The notes under the pieces: model-generated
What the model was told of the DNA's origin: nothing
What the model saw: the letters and a program-made list of their open reading frames with translations, nothing else
The model's database searches: none
Assembly: GCF_016446475.1 (NCBI RefSeq)
Contig: NZ_JAEHFP010000042.1
Span: 1-33,435 of the forward strand
From: Paracoccus binzhouensis
Lineage (GTDB): Bacteria > Pseudomonadota > Alphaproteobacteria > Rhodobacterales > Rhodobacteraceae
Length of the DNA: 33,435 nt
Direction of reading: 5' to 3'
Part shown: in pieces, positions 31,740 to 33,435 of the stretch
Layout of the letters: each line of letters opens with the position of its first letter
Position numbering within the stretch: the first letter of the stretch is position 1
Translations under genes and position numbers: made by a program

Positions 31740-32200
31740 GCCTGCCCGCCGTGGCGCCCGAGGACCTGGCGCCGGACCTGGTCCCGCCCGAGGCCGTGGC
31801 GGGGCTGGGCGAGGTCCGGCGCGGCATCGACCTGATCGACGCCCGCATCGTGGCGCTGCTGGGGCTGCGGCTGCGCTATGTGCTGGCGGCGGCGGATTTC
31901 AAGCCCGACATCGCCTCGATCCCCGCGCCCGACCGGGTGCGGCAGATGCTGGACCAGCGCGCCGCCTGGGCGGCCGAGGCGGGCCTGTCCCCCGACTTCA
32001 TCGGCCCGCTGTTCGGCCAGCTGGCGGAATGGTTCATCCGCCAGCAGATCGTGCATTGGCGCGAGCACCGCGCGGGACGGCCGGCCGTGGCCGCCCCGAC
32101 TCCAACCCCGGCCCCAGCTCCAGCCCCGCCGGGCTCAGCGCGCGGTCCCGGCCAGCCAGCCCTCGACCGCGTCCAGAGTGTGCATGGCGCTGGCGACTGA
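31736..32200 (+). CDS. pchB: Isochorismate pyruvate lyase (PchB-like, chorismate mutase fold)
   Basis: Makes salicylate and pyruvate from isochorismate. The AroQ-fold domain covers about 22-112. The four PchB active-site residues are all present at identical spacing: Arg28, Arg45, Lys56 and Gln104 correspond to PchB Arg14, Arg31, Lys42 and Gln90. The segments GEVRRGIDLIDARIVALLG and SIPAPDRVRQML are close to PchB. AGGAGGAAAGCGC precedes the ATG, which overlaps the ligase stop. The 154-residue length is odd: about 42 extra residues follow residue 112, starting with a Pro/Ala/Thr run (PTPTPAPAPAPP). The last 66 nt overlap the 3' end of the convergent binding-protein gene. The isochorismate synthase is not seen here. 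Confidence 0.9.
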   Translation: MSLPAVAPEDLAPDLVPPEAVAGLGEVRRGIDLIDARIVALLGLRLRYVLAAADFKPDIASIPAPDRVRQMLDQRAAWAAEAGLSPDFIGPLFGQLAEWFIRQQIVHWREHRAGRPAVAAPTPTPAPAPAPPGSARGPGQPALDRVQSVHGAGD

Positions 32201-33112
32201 CGGGCTGGTCACCTTGGCGGAATCCAGGAATACCAGCCGCCCCTCGCGCGCCGGGGCCATGAAACGGTCCCAGCCGGGCGAGAGGCGGTCCAGCGCCGCG
32301 CGCGCGGCCGCCGCGTCCCGCGCCGGGGCGGCGAAGCTGGTCATCACCAGCAGCAGGTCCGGGTTCAGCCCGGCCAGGCTTTCGGCGCCGATGGGCAGGA
32401 TCAGCATCGAGCGCGATTGCCGGGGCGAGCCCTCGCCGGCGATTTCGGCCCGGCGATAGCCCAGATCCTCCAGCGCCTGCACCGCGCCCGACATGCCGGC
32501 CACGACATTGGCCTGGTCGGTCAGCATGACGATCAGATAGGTCTTTTCCCCCGGCGTCTTGGGCAGGCCATCCGCGAACCGGCCGTGCAATCCGTCCAGC
32601 CGGGCCTGATAGGCGGCCCTGAGTTCGCGGAAGCGGTCCTCGCGGTGCAGGACGCGCGCCAGTTCCGCCTGCACGCTGAAGCCGTGCGCGGTGGCGGCGC
32701 TGGCGTTCTGCAGATAGACCGGCGCCACCGCCGACAGCGCCCGGGCCTTGCCGGCATCGTAATCGGTGCCGACGATCAGGTCGGGCCGCAGCGCGCGCAG
32801 CTTTTCCAGGTTGATGCTGCCGACCGGGCCGATGCCGGGGATCGGCGCGGCCTCCCTAGGGCGGTCCAGCATCTCGTGCAGGAAATCCACCCTGGTCAGG
32901 CTGGAGCCGTCGTCGCCCCGGCCGTAGATCCCGACCACCGGCACGCCCAGCTCGATCAGCGGCACCGCCAGCACCGGCTCGTGCAGCGCCACGACGCGCT
33001 GCGGCTGGTCGGGGATCTGCACCCGCCGTCCCGCGTCGTCCGTCACCTCGGCGGCCCGCCCGGTCCCGGCGGCGGCCAGCGCCACAAGGGCGGCCATCAG
33101 CAATCGACGCAT
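32135..33112 (-). CDS. ABC transporter ferric-siderophore-binding protein (FepB/FecB-like, class III)
   Basis: 325-residue periplasmic binding protein. A signal peptide covers residues 1-20 (probable cleavage GRA|AE). The mature protein starts VTDDAGRRVQIPDQPQRVVAL, the usual beginning of FecB/FepB/BtuF-type proteins, with INLEKLRALRPDLIVGTDYD (100-119 region) in the N-lobe and LAGLNPDLLLVMT in the C-lobe. GAAAGGAGGACG precedes the ATG. It lies 12 nt downstream of an FecCD permease gene and is convergent with pchB, overlapping it by 66 nt at the 3' ends. Ligand is probably the salicylate-type ferric siderophore of this locus, but heme or cobalamin cannot be excluded from sequence alone. Confidence 0.87.
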   Translation of the reverse strand: MRRLLMAALVALAAAGTGRAAEVTDDAGRRVQIPDQPQRVVALHEPVLAVPLIELGVPVVGIYGRGDDGSSLTRVDFLHEMLDRPREAAPIPGIGPVGSINLEKLRALRPDLIVGTDYDAGKARALSAVAPVYLQNASAATAHGFSVQAELARVLHREDRFRELRAAYQARLDGLHGRFADGLPKTPGEKTYLIVMLTDQANVVAGMSGAVQALEDLGYRRAEIAGEGSPRQSRSMLILPIGAESLAGLNPDLLLVMTSFAAPARDAAAARAALDRLSPGWDRFMAPAREGRLVFLDSAKVTSPSVASAMHTLDAVEGWLAGTAR

Positions 33113-33124
33113 TTCGTCCTCCTT

Positions 33125-33435
33125 TCAGCTTGAACTCGTCCGCAGCAGCAGCCGCATCCGCAGCGCCAGCACGAAAACCGGCGCGCCCAGCGTCACCAGA
33201 ACCAGCCCGACCGGCAGGCCGATATCGGTGCCGGCATTGCGCGCCAGCAGGTCGGCCGCCGTGACCAGCAGCCCGCCGGTCAGCGCCGCGAGCAGCAGCC
33301 GCGCCCGGCCCGAGGCCGGCGACAGCGCCCCTGCCAGCTGCGGCGCCATGACCCCCAGGAACATCAGCGGCCCCACGGCCGTCAGCGCCGCCGAGCTCAG
33401 CAGCACCGCCGCGACCAGGACGGCCGCCCGCACCC
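33125..33435 (-). CDS. FecCD-family ABC permease, C-terminal part (partial)
   Basis: The reading frame runs off the right edge of the window, so only about the last 103 residues are visible. They match the end of iron-siderophore/cobalamin permeases: GPLMFLGVMAPQLAGALSPASG, then LLLAALTGGLLVTAADLLAR, and PVGLVLVTLGAPVFVLALRMR near the C-terminus. Several hydrophobic helices are apparent. It precedes the binding-protein gene by 12 nt on the same strand, forming an uptake operon whose ATPase and remaining permease parts lie outside the window. The usual full length is about 330 residues. Confidence 0.88.
   Translation of the reverse strand, partial: VRAAVLVAAVLLSSAALTAVGPLMFLGVMAPQLAGALSPASGRARLLLAALTGGLLVTAADLLARNAGTDIGLPVGLVLVTLGAPVFVLALRMRLLLRTSSS

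Overview
The window is GC-rich DNA of an alphaproteobacterial type. It has tightly packed, often overlapping genes, frequent GTG/TTG starts with good Shine-Dalgarno sites, and three classes of binding-protein-dependent carriers (TRAP, TTT and ABC). A Paracoccus-like member of the Rhodobacterales fits best, but this is inferred from gene content and style, since no rRNA or marker gene is present. No tRNA, rRNA, CRISPR array, insertion sequence or prophage was recognised.

Region 1 (85-12105) is a uronate-catabolism locus built around a divergent promoter at about 2951-2998. Leftwards run a GntR/FCD regulator, mannonate dehydratase (uxuA) and KDG kinase (kdgK). Rightwards run nine genes: uxaC, a TRAP importer (dctP, dctQ, dctM), kdgF, kduI, kduD, uxuB and uxaA. 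Glucuronate, galacturonate and unsaturated uronates from polyuronide lyases would all converge on 2-keto-3-deoxygluconate (KDG) and then its 6-phosphate. A separate tagaturonate reductase (uxaB) and the KDPG aldolase are not in the window.

Region 2 (12116-12820) is a small AbrB-type antitoxin/PIN-toxin (VapBC-like) pair with its own promoter-like sequence and a palindrome. Region 3 (12874-18574) is a leftward operon for a D-2-hydroxyacid dehydrogenase, an RraA-like aldolase-family protein and a tripartite tricarboxylate transporter (tctC, tctB, tctA), with a divergent LysR regulator. It looks like uptake and catabolism of an unknown carboxylic acid.

Region 4 (18623-27532) is the most unusual part. 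A LysR regulator faces a rightward series of two tandem ACMSD-like amidohydrolase paralogs, a UbiD-type decarboxylase, the flavin prenyltransferase UbiX, a CobW/COG0523 GTPase with a His-rich segment, an NCS2 nucleobase-type permease and a CodA-like amidohydrolase. The first paralog has lost the N-terminal HxH metal motif and two further polar positions, while the second keeps them. I read the set as a candidate undescribed pathway for import, prFMN-dependent decarboxylation and metal-dependent hydrolysis of a (hetero)aromatic or unsaturated carboxylic acid. The substrate is unknown. The genes are separated by several perfect GC-rich hairpins.

Region 5 (27591-33435) is an iron/siderophore locus. 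It holds a TonB-dependent receptor (leftward), a salicyl-AMP ligase and an isochorismate pyruvate lyase (rightward), and an ABC siderophore-binding protein with the C-terminal part of its FecCD permease (leftward, running off the window). Active-site residues point to salicylate rather than 2,3-dihydroxybenzoate. A 9-bp perfect dyad lies in the divergent intergenic region.
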